Origin: Paenibacillus sp. MAEPY2
GTDB taxonomy: Bacteria; Bacillota; Bacilli; Paenibacillales; Paenibacillaceae
Assembly: GCF_000499205.1 (NCBI RefSeq)
Contig: NZ_AWUK01000004.1
Location: 248,001-312,000 of the forward strand
Reading direction: 5' to 3'
Length of the DNA stretch: 64,000 bases
Shown in pieces: positions 17,200 to 27,338 of the stretch; the stretch's first letter is position 1, and the number at the start of each line of letters is the position of its first letter. The notes under the pieces are model-generated. The model was not told the DNA's origin. It saw only the letters and a program-made list of their open reading frames with translations, and did no database searches. The position numbers and the translations under genes are program-made.

Positions 17200-17737
17200 G
17201 CCAATCCCCCCTGTTCTTCATCTGCTTCCGTAACAGTTCCAACCCTTTATGCTGCCAGGTCTTGATGGTGCCTTCCGGTTTGCCGAGAATGGAGGCGATC
17301 TCAATCAATGTCATGTCGTTATAGTATTTCAGCAGTAATACGTGACGGTATTTCGGTTTGATTTTCTCAAGCATGGACCACATCGCAAGTTTATTATCAT
17401 TGAATCGTGCAATAGCAGACTCGGCTGTCGCCTCCTCCAACCCTTCATTGGGCAGTGGTGTGGCCCGCTTGCGACGTCTTTGTTCATCAATGCACACGTA
17501 GATCAGAATACGAATAATCCACGATTTGAATGCCTTCTCATTTTTCAGAGAACGACGTTTAATCCAGGCCCGGCATGTCATCTCCTGCACCGCTTCGAGT
17601 GCATCATGACGATTGCGCAGATAACTGTAAGCAATGGAGATCAGTGTGTCCTGATGCTCCATAATGGACTGAACAAATGCCGTCTCATCTTCGCTCTGTA
17701 CGAACAGCATCTTTTTCATCTCGGCTTTGGTTTCCAC
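17189..17737 (-). CDS. ECF-type RNA polymerase sigma factor
   Basis: 182 residues with the sigma-70 region 2 (LISIAYSYLRNRHDALEAVQ, KAFKSWIIRILIYVCIDEQR) and region 4 (IKPKYRHVLLLKYYNDMTL followed by EIASILGKPEGTIKTW). GTG 17737 is preferred because AGGGGG at 17746-17751 lies 8 bases ahead; the longer in-frame start at 17788 would overlap the promoter. An ECF-type promoter sits just upstream, suggesting positive autoregulation. It is cotranscribed with the overlapping membrane anti-sigma gene. Confidence 0.9.
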   Translation of the reverse strand: METKAEMKKMLFVQSEDETAFVQSIMEHQDTLISIAYSYLRNRHDALEAVQEMTCRAWIKRRSLKNEKAFKSWIIRILIYVCIDEQRRRKRATPLPNEGLEEATAESAIARFNDNKLAMWSMLEKIKPKYRHVLLLKYYNDMTLIEIASILGKPEGTIKTWQHKGLELLRKQMKNRGDWHEN

Positions 17738-17773
17738 CCCGCAACCCCCTCCCTCTCTCTCGTTCTGTGGTAT

Positions 17774-17801
17774 AAGACGGGCGAACAATCCAAACGGTTT
17801 T
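17774..17801 (-). promoter_or_regulatory. Candidate ECF promoter (autoregulatory) for the sigma gene
   Basis: On the minus strand AAAACCG (17801-17795) is separated by 15 bases from CGTCTT (17779-17774). The AAC ... CGTC arrangement is typical of Bacillus ECF promoters. Transcription would begin near 17767, about 30 bases before the GTG. Confidence 0.55.
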
Positions 17802-17814
17802 ATTTATTTCTCAG

Positions 17815-17846
17815 CAAAAAAAGCCCCATCTATTCACGAAGAGGCT
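17815..17846 (-). terminator. Terminator between unknown gene and sigma operon
   Basis: AGCCTC pairs with GGGGCT (one G-T pair) across a 13-base loop and is followed on the minus strand by seven T residues. It closes the transcript of the gene ending at 17871. Confidence 0.6.
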
Positions 17847-17870
17847 CTGTATTGACAATCCACATCTCTG

Positions 17871-18431
17871 TTAAAGTTCAAACCATTCCAATGCGCCGTC
17901 ATCCCTTTTCGAAGCCGTTTTCATCTGTCTCAGCCAATCTGCTGCGAACTCACCCCAGGTATGAAACAGACAATATATGTACAACTCTCCAGCCGCAACT
18001 TCATTCATCCCCGATGCCACTTCAATCGAGACTTGTAGAGCTTCAGGCCAGGAAGAACCCTCCTGAAGCAATACAAAACCATCTTCATAATGCTCCAGCT
18101 TATACATTTCGGAGAAAGTTAAGGCGTCCGCCAGTCTCTTCACAACCCCAGGTAAAATTGCAGGTTTGGTTGTTCTAATGCCATATTCCCAGCCCACACG
18201 GCACCTCCCATTTCGGATCATAATACTCATGTTCAAGCGCTGCCCACTCGTCCTCTTCCTTGCTGTCATCGTACCAGTCAACATCCCAATTCCAGGATTC
18301 CACATGTGGGAACGGCTCATTTCATATTGATGATTTTCCGCCCCAAACAGATTCCGTTCAGGGTCCAGAGCTTGAAGCTTGTTCAATTTTTCCTGTATGC
18401 GTTCTAACTGGGCCTTGTACAAGTCCATCAC
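17871..18431 (-). CDS. Uncharacterised protein, probably carrying two compensating indels
   Basis: The open frame gives 186 residues but its middle part (between ~18322 and ~18195) is implausible, rich in M, R, T and G. In another frame the same DNA reads NEPFPHVESWNWDVDWYDDS and WAALEHEYYDPKWEVP, which looks like real, acidic, Trp/Tyr-rich protein. Adding one A at the AAA run (18320-18322) and removing one base at the GGG run (18193-18195) joins both flanks into one continuous protein of about the same length. The C-terminal part (LADALTFSEMYKLEHYEDGF, YCLFHTWGEFAADWLRQM) is in the annotated frame. I do not recognise the family. The neighbour upstream (18458-18907) is another unknown protein of similar acidic style and may be cotranscribed. 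Confidence 0.65.
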   Translation of the reverse strand: MMDLYKAQLERIQEKLNKLQALDPERNLFGAENHQYEMSRSHMWNPGIGMLTGTMTARKRTSGQRLNMSIMIRNGRCRVGWEYGIRTTKPAILPGVVKRLADALTFSEMYKLEHYEDGFVLLQEGSSWPEALQVSIEVASGMNEVAAGELYIYCLFHTWGEFAADWLRQMKTASKRDDGALEWFEL

Positions 18432-18457
18432 CCTCCCTCAATCGCATATCTATAACG

Positions 18458-18907
18458 CTAAATTCGAATTAAATCACTTAAGCTGTTCTCGCTTTGCAAA
18501 CTGGGCTTCATGACAATCCATATTTGATTATCTTCCTTCGTCACCCTGCACGCGTAGTTTCCGGGTTCCAACTGGAGCAGCATACCTCCGCATGACTCAT
18601 CAGGCTCCAGCTCGCCTCCGGTGACATCATCGGCAGCTCCCAGATACACGGTACCAGAGGGAACACGTAAATAATACACCCGTGCTGTCTCCACTTCCTT
18701 CACCGAATCATCCAGACTCCAATGCACCTCATACTGTCCATCTTCACCCAAGTTCAGAAACAAACAGTTGCCTGCATTCACTTCCGCCAGTTCATCTTCG
18801 GGAATGGACCACCAGTCCGGCGTGTCTTCCATTCGATGCTTAAGTGCCGCAAGATCATACAAGCACAGTGCTGCCGTATCCGTGAACACCTGAAATTTCC
18901 CGTTCAT
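18458..18907 (-). CDS. Uncharacterised acidic protein
   Basis: 149 residues beginning MNGKFQVFTDTAALCLYDLA and ending SLQSENSLSDLIRI. It is acidic, has no signal peptide or membrane segment, and is predicted cytoplasmic and mostly beta. I do not assign a function; small acidic proteins of this sort are sometimes toxin-immunity proteins, but no toxin gene is visible nearby. ATG 18907 is chosen because AAAGGAAG lies about 8 bases upstream; the longer frame to 19009 lacks a ribosome site. The next gene starts 26 bases downstream on the same strand. Confidence 0.7.
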   Translation of the reverse strand: MNGKFQVFTDTAALCLYDLAALKHRMEDTPDWWSIPEDELAEVNAGNCLFLNLGEDGQYEVHWSLDDSVKEVETARVYYLRVPSGTVYLGAADDVTGGELEPDESCGGMLLQLEPGNYACRVTKEDNQIWIVMKPSLQSENSLSDLIRI

Positions 18908-19158
18908 TTTCCGTCTTCCTTTCTTATTTATAATAAACCCCCGCACCCTTTCCCCTCTCATCCAGTAGAGAAGATCAGAACCATATCCAACCATTATAAC
19001 AAGCCACACACCTGGGTTAAAGAAACCTCGGAGCTATCTGTGATCCTGCTGCACTTGTAGATAATTAAGGCGTTAACAACAGGGTTAATCTCTTCATTTT
19101 TTTAGCAAAAATGACGATATAATCATAACTGACTTTTTGTGATTTTGTGGAGGAAACC

Positions 19159-19536
19159 ATGGCAATTAACCTTAGAAGAGAACCCTTTCGCTATACTTTA
19201 AAGGAACCGATAACGTTCGAAATTTTTATTCTCAGCATTAACGGCGCCTCTGCACCACCGAAACCCATTCAAGCTGAATTATGCGATATCAGCCGATCCG
19301 GCTGTCAGCTTTCATTTCCGTTAAATCTGCATGTGGAGTCCAATACCATCCGAATCGGCATGAATTTGCTGCTTTTTGAAGATCCCTTGTATTTGGAAGG
19401 GACACTGCGTTGGGGCAATGAAGAGAATAATCGTTGGCACTACGGCGTACAGCTGGAGATCCAGCAAGGCAATCATGAGCGTTTATTCAGAGAAATGAGG
19501 ATGCTGGCGGGGCAAGGCAAAATTATGGTGAAGTAA
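19159..19536 (+). CDS. PilZ-domain protein, cyclic-di-GMP effector candidate
   Basis: A 125-residue single-domain protein. The two binding motifs of PilZ are visible: RREPFR near residues 6-11 (RxxxR type) and DISRSGCQL near residues 45-53 (D/NxSxxG). Beta strands follow (LYLEGTLRWGNEENNRWHYG). It would bind cyclic-di-GMP in the cytoplasm and act on an unknown partner, perhaps motility. GGAGG at 19149-19153 supports ATG 19159. It stands alone; a TATAAT at 19118-19123 may be its -10 box. A GGDEF protein lies at the left edge of the window but is not linked. Confidence 0.85.
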   Translation: MAINLRREPFRYTLKEPITFEIFILSINGASAPPKPIQAELCDISRSGCQLSFPLNLHVESNTIRIGMNLLLFEDPLYLEGTLRWGNEENNRWHYGVQLEIQQGNHERLFREMRMLAGQGKIMVK

Positions 19537-19560
19537 CCGGAGGAGTACCAACCTAAAAAA

Positions 19561-19586
19561 AAACAGCCCGACGAACCGGACTGTTT
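19561..19586 (-). terminator. Terminator between convergent genes
   Basis: AAACAG-C-CCG pairs with CGG-A-CTGTTT. On the minus strand it is followed by a nine-T run, so it serves the purine permease operon; it may also act on the PilZ transcript. Confidence 0.75.
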
Positions 19587-19601
19587 CCATATTTCAAGTA
19601 T

Positions 19602-20948
19602 TCAGGCTGCCTTCGTAGCAAGAGTTGTATTGTCCATCTTGGACCAATCTACCGTAATTTCGAGCAAAAGTGACACCACGACCCCGATAACGAGTCCGTT
19701 GCTAATGATCGGAATGAGATACATAGGCAAAGCATGAAAGGCTTCAGCAGGAATGTTCATTACAGCAACACCAGTTAGAACCGGAAGCGCCACACGATAG
19801 ATTGTTTTCGAATTAAAGGTGGTGCCTTCAAGTGTTCTCAGGGCCGTCCCGAACATTTGCAAATAAGCTACAAATAGCACGGCACTCCCTACACTGGGCG
19901 GAATTTGTGCAAAAAAAGCCGTCACTGAAGGTGTGAGTCCCAAAATACATAACATGCCTGCTCCAACCACAAACGCAGCCCGTTTCAGAATACGGGTGCT
20001 CTCCAGAAAACCAACCGATGAAGCAAATAAACCGAAAGGCAGCACACCTACACACGAAGATAACATGGTGAACAATCCCGTGAGTGTGTATGATCGTTTA
20101 TATTGTTGGTTGGTCGTCTGCACTCCATATATCTTTTCGACGGAGCTTAACGTGGTAATGGAGTTCGTCATATTCACCAGCCCGACAAAAAAAGCCGTGA
20201 TGACAATGCCCGGCTCCCACTTTGGCAGCCCCCAAGGAAACCAGGAAAACAGGCTTACCTCATGATGTCCGGATACGCTCGTATGCTGCCCAGGGAACAC
20301 AAGACTGTAGGCAATCCACCCTGTCACGATACCAATCAGGATAGAGTAATTCCCGAGCTTGCCTCTTCCCTTAAGCTGAATCAAGGCTACAAGAAACGCA
20401 ATCGCAACGGACAACGCCGCTACAGGCAGATTGAATGTGCCAAACTCAGTATATCCAATCATGCCTTTGAAGAAATTCATGGTCAATTGAATCGTCATCA
20501 GGAATAACATCGCACTCTTGACCATAGGTGTGAACAGCTTCTGAAGCACATGCGCCGCTCCAAGCCAGCCAAGGATCATCATCGTCAGACCAGCTAACAG
20601 GAAACCTGCAGCCAATCCTCCTCCAATACGCTCCAAACTCATGCCTGCCGATGAAGCTGAGGCCGTTAAGCTTAGCGTCAGTCCCCACCATAATCCCGAG
20701 GGACCATCCATTACGGCATAACGATGTCCGAAGAACGCCTGTAATATACACACCGCCCCGGTAAGCAAAAAGGCATGCTGCATCGATGCAGCAATGGCCT
20801 CCGGTGAAAGCTGGAAATTATGTCCGATAGATAACGGCACCACCACCGTGTTGGTAAACAGGAAGAAGAACCACTGAATGCCTGCCAATGCAAGCGATGA
20901 CGCGCCCTTTATATGATTTTGCAAAGATTGCTCTTGATGTCTGTTCAT
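19602..20948 (-). CDS. NCS2 purine/xanthine-type permease (YwdJ-like)
   Basis: A 448-residue membrane protein with about 12-14 hydrophobic segments, of the nucleobase-cation symporter-2 family. Landmarks are GIQWFFFLFTNTVVVPLSIG near the N-terminus, MDGPSGLWWGL and the later FVGLVNMTNSITTLSSVE segment, which replaces the NCS2 signature. It probably imports a purine or related base with a cation. Its start overlaps the stop of the ankyrin gene by 4 bases (ATGA), so the two are translationally coupled. A LysR gene is divergent from this pair and is the likely regulator. Confidence 0.8.
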   Translation of the reverse strand: MNRHQEQSLQNHIKGASSLALAGIQWFFFLFTNTVVVPLSIGHNFQLSPEAIAASMQHAFLLTGAVCILQAFFGHRYAVMDGPSGLWWGLTLSLTASASSAGMSLERIGGGLAAGFLLAGLTMMILGWLGAAHVLQKLFTPMVKSAMLFLMTIQLTMNFFKGMIGYTEFGTFNLPVAALSVAIAFLVALIQLKGRGKLGNYSILIGIVTGWIAYSLVFPGQHTSVSGHHEVSLFSWFPWGLPKWEPGIVITAFFVGLVNMTNSITTLSSVEKIYGVQTTNQQYKRSYTLTGLFTMLSSCVGVLPFGLFASSVGFLESTRILKRAAFVVGAGMLCILGLTPSVTAFFAQIPPSVGSAVLFVAYLQMFGTALRTLEGTTFNSKTIYRVALPVLTGVAVMNIPAEAFHALPMYLIPIISNGLVIGVVVSLLLEITVDWSKMDNTTLATKAA

Positions 20949-21529
20949 GATTGGGTTAACATTCGCTCCATTTCTATATAATGATTCCTGCGGGCATGCG
21001 CAAGTGCTGTAACTCCATCCCGGTCAGCAATGAGCGGATCTGCACCATATTGCAAAAGCAATGCTACAATCTGCTGGTGACGAGTACCGCCATCCCCCAG
21101 AATGACCGCTTCCAGCAAGGCTGTCCAGCCAAGATTGTTGACATGATTTACATCCACATCCGTGCTTGTCAGGAGTATTTCCACAATATCGACATGGCCT
21201 CGATCTGCAGCAGGAATCAGTGCTGTACCTCCAAAGCGATTCGTAAGCCGGGTATCGGCACCAGCTTTTATAGCCAGTTCCACCATTTCCCGCAAGCCTT
21301 CCGCACTGGCATACAGTAACATGTTGTCCAGTCGTTGATCCTGGATGTTGACATCCGCCCCGGCTTCAACAAGCAACCTTGCGGTTTCTGGCTTGTTGCC
21401 ATGTACCGCCGCCATCAGAGCCGTCCGTCCGCGTGTATCCCGGTCATTCAATCCGGCTCCTTGTGCGATAAATCGCAGCACAGCATCTGTATGTCCAGCT
21501 TCAGCAGCTGCGTGTATTGTGTTCAGCAT
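20945..21529 (-). CDS. Ankyrin-repeat protein
   Basis: 194 residues made of about five ankyrin repeats (IHAAAEAGHTDAVLRFIAQG, GRTALMAAVHGNKPETARLL, FGGTALIPAADRGHVDIVEI, GWTALLEAVILGDGGT, GVTALAHARRNHYIEMERML). No signal peptide; predicted soluble in the cytoplasm. The repeat fold mediates protein contacts, so it may assist or regulate the permease encoded directly downstream with a 4-base overlap. AAGGTGCA precedes ATG 21529. Confidence 0.88.
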   Translation of the reverse strand: MLNTIHAAAEAGHTDAVLRFIAQGAGLNDRDTRGRTALMAAVHGNKPETARLLVEAGADVNIQDQRLDNMLLYASAEGLREMVELAIKAGADTRLTNRFGGTALIPAADRGHVDIVEILLTSTDVDVNHVNNLGWTALLEAVILGDGGTRHQQIVALLLQYGADPLIADRDGVTALAHARRNHYIEMERMLTQS

Positions 21530-21712
21530 TGCACCTTGCCCCCCAATTCGTCGTCATCCTCACGGCATTTATTCATTAGATCATAATCCATATGTGTGAT
21601 TTGAAGTGTTTAAATCTTATGTATGGTAACATAGGATGGAAGTATAATAAAAATACATGTTTTATTGGTTTCCCATACGAAAAACATATCGCTGCATATA
21701 AGGAGAACACAC

Positions 21713-22606
21713 GTGGATATCAAACAATGTCGCTATTTCATCGCGATTGCCGAGGAGAGACAGATCACGGCGGCAGCGCGCAGATTACACATGGCCCAGC
21801 CTCCTCTAAGCCAGCAGCTCAAGCTGATGGAAGATGAGCTTGGCGTGGCTTTGTTTGAACGCAAAGGACGCAGTATGGAGCTGACACAGGCGGGTCGAAG
21901 CTTCTATGATTATGCGGTGACGATGACCAAATACATGGAGGAAGCTGTCATGGAAATGCAGAGCTTCCGCTATGGCATTCGCGGTAAGCTGTCGCTTGGC
22001 ATTAATACCATTTCAGATCGTTTGATTCCGCAAGCGCTCCAGCAATTTCGGACAACACACCCCCAGGTGACCTATAAAATTCAGCAAAATGAATCTGCGC
22101 AGCTCTGCCAACTCTTGGGCGAAGGCAAAATTGAGCTCGCTTGTGTACGAATGCCTGTCCATACAGAGCAATATGAAGTGATGCATCTACCGCAGGAAGC
22201 TCTCTTTTATATTTCTTCTACACCGCTAAAATCAGCGGATGAGAGCGGGATTTATTTTCAAAAGCTGGCTGACATCCCTCTCCTGCTTCCCAGTACCGAA
22301 GGACTCGGGATGTTCGAACTGATACTGCAGAAATTCCGTGAGCATCACGTAAATCCTTCCATCGCGGGCGAATGCTCGGATATTAACATGTTGCTGGAAC
22401 TGGTAAGACTCGGTTTTGCAAGCTCTATCGTGCCCCATACGGTATTGCAGTTATATCATGAGCATCCGTTCCATGTTTATCGTATCCAGGATGCGCAATC
22501 CACTGTAGATTCTGCGCTTGTGTGGCATCGCAATCGTCATCTGTCCAAACCTGCGCAGCACTTTGTGCAGTTGGTTCGGGAGCTTCTGCCTTCCCGCTCG
22601 GTTTAG
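21713..22606 (+). CDS. LysR-family transcriptional regulator
   Basis: 297 residues with the N-terminal winged helix-turn-helix (CRYFIAIAEERQITAAARRL, PPLSQQLKLMEDELGVALFE) and a C-terminal effector-binding domain (SLGINTISDRLIPQALQQF, VRLGFASSIVPHTVLQLY). GTG 21713 follows AGGAGA at 21701-21706; the longer frame to 21665 gives non-family residues. LysR proteins usually control the divergent neighbour, here the ankyrin-permease pair, and respond to a related metabolite. A bidirectional terminator follows. Confidence 0.9.
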   Translation: MDIKQCRYFIAIAEERQITAAARRLHMAQPPLSQQLKLMEDELGVALFERKGRSMELTQAGRSFYDYAVTMTKYMEEAVMEMQSFRYGIRGKLSLGINTISDRLIPQALQQFRTTHPQVTYKIQQNESAQLCQLLGEGKIELACVRMPVHTEQYEVMHLPQEALFYISSTPLKSADESGIYFQKLADIPLLLPSTEGLGMFELILQKFREHHVNPSIAGECSDINMLLELVRLGFASSIVPHTVLQLYHEHPFHVYRIQDAQSTVDSALVWHRNRHLSKPAQHFVQLVRELLPSRSV

Positions 22607-22648
22607 GATACAGCAGATATCAGCGATGGAAATATCGCCTATACCCAT

Positions 22649-22702
22649 AACAAAGCAGCAGCCTTACCGGAATTCCTACCGGAGAGACTGCTGCTTTGTT
22701 TT
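22649..22702. terminator. Bidirectional terminator
   Basis: AACAAAGCAGCAG (22649-22661) pairs with CTGCTGCTTTGTT (22688-22700), with an inner CCGG/CCGG pairing. It lies between the convergent LysR and PTS genes. Confidence 0.85.
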
Positions 22703-22710
22703 GATGCTCG

Positions 22711-24627
22711 TTAAGCTTTTGCCGTGAACAACAATTCTTGTTCTTTAATCGCTCTACGTCCGGCAGATTCAATTGAGTTGTATTGATGCATGTTCGTAAC
22801 GATTACCGGAGTGATCGTTGTGTAGCCAGCTTTTTCAATTTCTTCCCGATCGAATTCCATGAGTATATCACCAACGGCAACCTTCGCTCCAGCTTGAACT
22901 TTAGGGGAGAAGAATTGACCTTTTAGTTTCACGGTATCAATCCCGATATGAATCAGCATCTCAGCACCATTGTCGCTGACCAAACCGATAGCATGTCCAC
23001 TCTTCGACAGCGAGAATACCGTTCCGTTGATTGGAGAAACCACACGACCTTCGGACGGCTGAATTGCAAAACCTCTACCCATAATCTCTTCCGAGAATGC
23101 AGGGTCCGGAACTTCGCTCAGCGATTTAACTTCACCAGTAATTGGGCTAAATACGTCTTGATCCTGTAATTTAGTTTCTTCAATAGCCGTTACTGCGGAA
23201 GCAGAGCTGTTCACATCCGCTGCTACCGGTGTTACTGGCCCAGCCGATGAAGTGGCTGCATCTGCTTGTACTGCTTCAGGGACATCTTCAAATCCAAGAA
23301 TGTACGTCAGAATTGCTGAAACTACAACAGCAATGATAATTCCGATTAAAGCATATACAAATGTAGGGCCGATGATCATTGGAATACCGGACAGACCCGC
23401 TAACCCACCCATTACATAAGCTTTGGTTTGGAAGAAACTGATAAATGCTCCACTAACCGCGGCACCGATCAGGGCTGCAACAAATGGTTTTTTGAAACGC
23501 ATGTTGACCCCATACATTGCAGGTTCTGTAATTCCCATTAGAGCAGTAACACCCGTTGATGCCGACATAGATTTAATTTGTTTGTTTTTGGATTTCAGAG
23601 AGACACCCAATGCACTACCTGCTTGTGCAAAGTTAGCAACCATCATGAGTGGGATCAAGTAATCGAATCCCAATGTCGCAATTGAACCGATCATGATTGG
23701 GACCAGTGCATAGTGCATACCTGTAATAATTAAGAGCGAAAATGTTCCACCAACAAGCAATCCTGCAAACAAGCCCGCGTTGTTAAATAACCAGTTAATT
23801 CCGTCTGTCAAACCATTACCGATAATAACGCCAAGCGGTCCTACAGCGATCATCATCACTGGAACAATAATAAGCAAAGTAACGGTTGGTACAACAATCA
23901 ACTTAAGAGATGCATGTGTAACTTTATCGATGGCTTTCTCTACATAAGAAGCCAGCCAAATCGCAATCAGAATTGGAATAACCGATGACGCATAAGTCGC
24001 AGCTACAACTGGCAAACCGATGAACGATACATTCTCTCCAGGTGCAAGCAATGCCGTAATCGTTGGGTGCATAACAGATGCACCAATTGCCGCGCCAATG
24101 TACATGTTGCTCCCAAGCTTACGTGCTGTACTGATCCCCAGTATGATGGGAAGGAAGTAGAATGCACCATCGCCAATCGCGGACAAAATGATATACGTTG
24201 AACTTGCAGCATCAATCCATCCAAAGGTAAGGAGCAATGCCACAATACCTTTGAGCATCCCCGCACCGGTGATCGCTGGCAGAATTGGTGTAAATACGCC
24301 TGAGATGAAGTCAAATACCGCACTCAGCGGATTTTTCTTTTTACCTGTTTCACTTGAAGCAGCTTGTTTGGTATCAGGTGATTTGGACATGTTGCCTACA
24401 AGTGCATTATATACAACAGGCACATCGTTCCCGATAATAACCTGGAACTGACCGCCATTCTCCATAACGCCCATAACGCCAGGTGTATTTTTCAGCGTCG
24501 CTTTGTCCGCTTTTTTGTTGTCATTCAGGTTGAACCGGAGTCTTGTCATACAGTGCGTGACTTGATCAATGTTCTCTTCGCCACCAACAAGCTTCAGAAT
24601 ATCCTTGGACAATTGTTGTTTATCCAT
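22711..24627 (-). CDS. bglP: PTS beta-glucoside transporter IIBCA (BglP-like)
   Basis: 638 residues in the order EIIB-EIIC-EIIA. The IIB domain (~1-85) shows the phospho-cysteine region QVTHCMTRLRFNL; the IIC domain (~100-450) has many membrane segments with GITEPAMYGVN; the IIA domain (~485-638) has FSPITGEVKSLSEVPDPAFS and LIHIGIDTVKLKG (active His). It imports and phosphorylates beta-glucosides such as salicin or arbutin. A RAT/terminator pair lies directly upstream between it and licT, so expression should need active LicT. The two phospho-beta-glucosidases further upstream would process its products. Confidence 0.93.
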   Translation of the reverse strand: MDKQQLSKDILKLVGGEENIDQVTHCMTRLRFNLNDNKKADKATLKNTPGVMGVMENGGQFQVIIGNDVPVVYNALVGNMSKSPDTKQAASSETGKKKNPLSAVFDFISGVFTPILPAITGAGMLKGIVALLLTFGWIDAASSTYIILSAIGDGAFYFLPIILGISTARKLGSNMYIGAAIGASVMHPTITALLAPGENVSFIGLPVVAATYASSVIPILIAIWLASYVEKAIDKVTHASLKLIVVPTVTLLIIVPVMMIAVGPLGVIIGNGLTDGINWLFNNAGLFAGLLVGGTFSLLIITGMHYALVPIMIGSIATLGFDYLIPLMMVANFAQAGSALGVSLKSKNKQIKSMSASTGVTALMGITEPAMYGVNMRFKKPFVAALIGAAVSGAFISFFQTKAYVMGGLAGLSGIPMIIGPTFVYALIGIIIAVVVSAILTYILGFEDVPEAVQADAATSSAGPVTPVAADVNSSASAVTAIEETKLQDQDVFSPITGEVKSLSEVPDPAFSEEIMGRGFAIQPSEGRVVSPINGTVFSLSKSGHAIGLVSDNGAEMLIHIGIDTVKLKGQFFSPKVQAGAKVAVGDILMEFDREEIEKAGYTTITPVIVTNMHQYNSIESAGRRAIKEQELLFTAKA

Positions 24628-24660
24628 TGTGTTTTGCTCCTTTTATGTGTAATGAAGGTT

Positions 24661-24751
24661 AAAAAAAAACCTAAACACTGAATAATGACAAAGCAGTTTC
24701 AGCTTATCATTATTCAACGTTTAGGTTTTGCCTTTTTTGCAGTAACAATCC
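24661..24751 (-). promoter_or_regulatory. RAT antiterminator site and overlapping terminator ahead of bglP
   Basis: Reading the minus strand from 24751: GGATTGTTACTGC, a short A-rich loop, then GGCAAAACCTAAA, matching the LicT-type ribonucleic antiterminator. Its 3' part also pairs with a distant copy (24661-24672, TTTAGGTT on minus) via the TGAATAATGA/TCATTATTCA stem to form a terminator with a nine-T tail. The site begins 4 bases after the licT stop. Confidence 0.92.
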
Positions 24752-24755
24752 CATA

Positions 24756-25607
24756 CTATTCGATTGTTTGTTCCGTTCTGACAACACGTTCAATGTGAAT
24801 CGTCAGATATAGAATTTCTTCCTTGGATAAGATCCGGTTATAGATCTTGCGGGTGTAGTCGTTAATCTTAACAGCACAAGCATGTGCCTCAGGATATTGT
24901 TTGCTCACCAGATCATGAAGCGGATTATCTGCTTCCTTATCTTCAATCGCTGTACCATGCAATACGCGCTGAGCAAAGAACTTCAAATGCGTCAGGAATC
25001 GATAATAACTCAGTGAATCCTCATCCAGTTCAATGACAAAGCTGCGTCGTACGATGTTGAGTATATCTTTAACGATATTCGTAATACTGATGGTTTCCCT
25101 CATCTCACCATTCATCTGTGCATTTACCAGATGCATGGCGATGAATGCGCATTCGTCTTCGGGAAGCAGGACGCCCAATGTTTCTTCAATAATCTGCAGC
25201 GCCTTGAGTCCAATAGCATATTCCTTGCGGTACATGCGCTTAATCTCCCAGAACAATGCGTTACGAATCTGCAAGCCCTGACGATGCCGGTCAATGGCAA
25301 AATGAATATGATCCGTTAGTGAAATGTAGATGCTCTCATGAAGCTTCTCACCCAACACGGTCTCGGCATAACGGATAATCTCATCCGAGCATTCAACATA
25401 TTCAACTGGAATATCAGACAGAAGCGTTTTCAGTTTCTGCGATACTTCCTTGCTTTCCAATGAGAATATTTTTTCGACCAGACTGTCGTCTATCGTTTCA
25501 CCAGTATGCTTTTTGAAGGCTATGCCTCGTCCCATGACGACCAGTTCGTTTCCTCCCGGATCAATCACAGTAACTACGTTGTTGTTCAGCACCTTCTCAA
25601 TTTTCAT
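24756..25607 (-). CDS. licT: LicT/BglG-family transcriptional antiterminator
   Basis: 283 residues: an N-terminal CAT RNA-binding domain (1-55; KIEKVLNNNVVTVIDPGG, MGRGIAFKKHTG) and two PRD domains with the phosphorylated histidines in YISLTDHIHFAIDR and DECAFIAMHLVNAQ (PRD1) and in YYRFLTHLKFFAQR and LYLTIHIERV (PRD2). It binds RAT hairpins and prevents termination when the PTS signals that beta-glucoside is present and glucose absent. Four RAT sites are found in this cluster, including one ahead of licT itself, implying autoregulation. Confidence 0.94.
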   Translation of the reverse strand: MKIEKVLNNNVVTVIDPGGNELVVMGRGIAFKKHTGETIDDSLVEKIFSLESKEVSQKLKTLLSDIPVEYVECSDEIIRYAETVLGEKLHESIYISLTDHIHFAIDRHRQGLQIRNALFWEIKRMYRKEYAIGLKALQIIEETLGVLLPEDECAFIAMHLVNAQMNGEMRETISITNIVKDILNIVRRSFVIELDEDSLSYYRFLTHLKFFAQRVLHGTAIEDKEADNPLHDLVSKQYPEAHACAVKINDYTRKIYNRILSKEEILYLTIHIERVVRTEQTIE

Positions 25608-25638
25608 TTCTTCACATCACCTTGCACCGTCAAAGTAG

Positions 25639-25712
25639 TAAAAGGCAAAACCAAAACAGGTCATAAAACACATGCCCGCTTCTGGTTTTGCCTGATTGAA
25701 CAGTAACAATCC
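25639..25712 (-). promoter_or_regulatory. RAT antiterminator site and terminator ahead of licT
   Basis: On the minus strand from 25712: GGATTGTTACTG, an 8-base loop, CAGGCAAAACCAGAAG. A second copy GGTTTTGCC at 25643-25651 (reading GGTTTTGCCTTTT on minus) pairs with the 3' part of the RAT to form the terminator. It suggests LicT controls its own synthesis. Confidence 0.9.
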
Positions 25713-25771
25713 AGTATTCATTAGCCTTAGGCCCATCTTACCATATAATTATCTATCTGACAATGTTTTCG

Positions 25772-25785
25772 TGAAAGCGGTTAAT
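25772..25785. promoter_or_regulatory. Possible CcpA (cre) site upstream of licT
   Basis: TGAAAGCGGTTAAT agrees with the cre pattern TGWAANCGNTNWCA at all but the last two positions. It lies 60 bases upstream of the licT RAT in the 128-base stretch after the first glucosidase gene, where a licT promoter could also be. Weak evidence. Confidence 0.35.
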
Positions 25786-25840
25786 GTGCTTAAATACGAC
25801 ACAAGAAGATGCTACCCACATATGTCTTTGGAACTAGAAA

Positions 25841-27283
<1,443 letters not shown>

Positions 27284-27338
27284 TTACGTTATGTTCATTC
27301 TTTGTTAAAACAGTTGCCCCTATGCCCCTGATCACATC

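Noticed and set aside
17342-18178. A 278-codon plus-strand frame
   Set aside because: It lies opposite the sigma factor and spans a terminator; composition is not protein-like.
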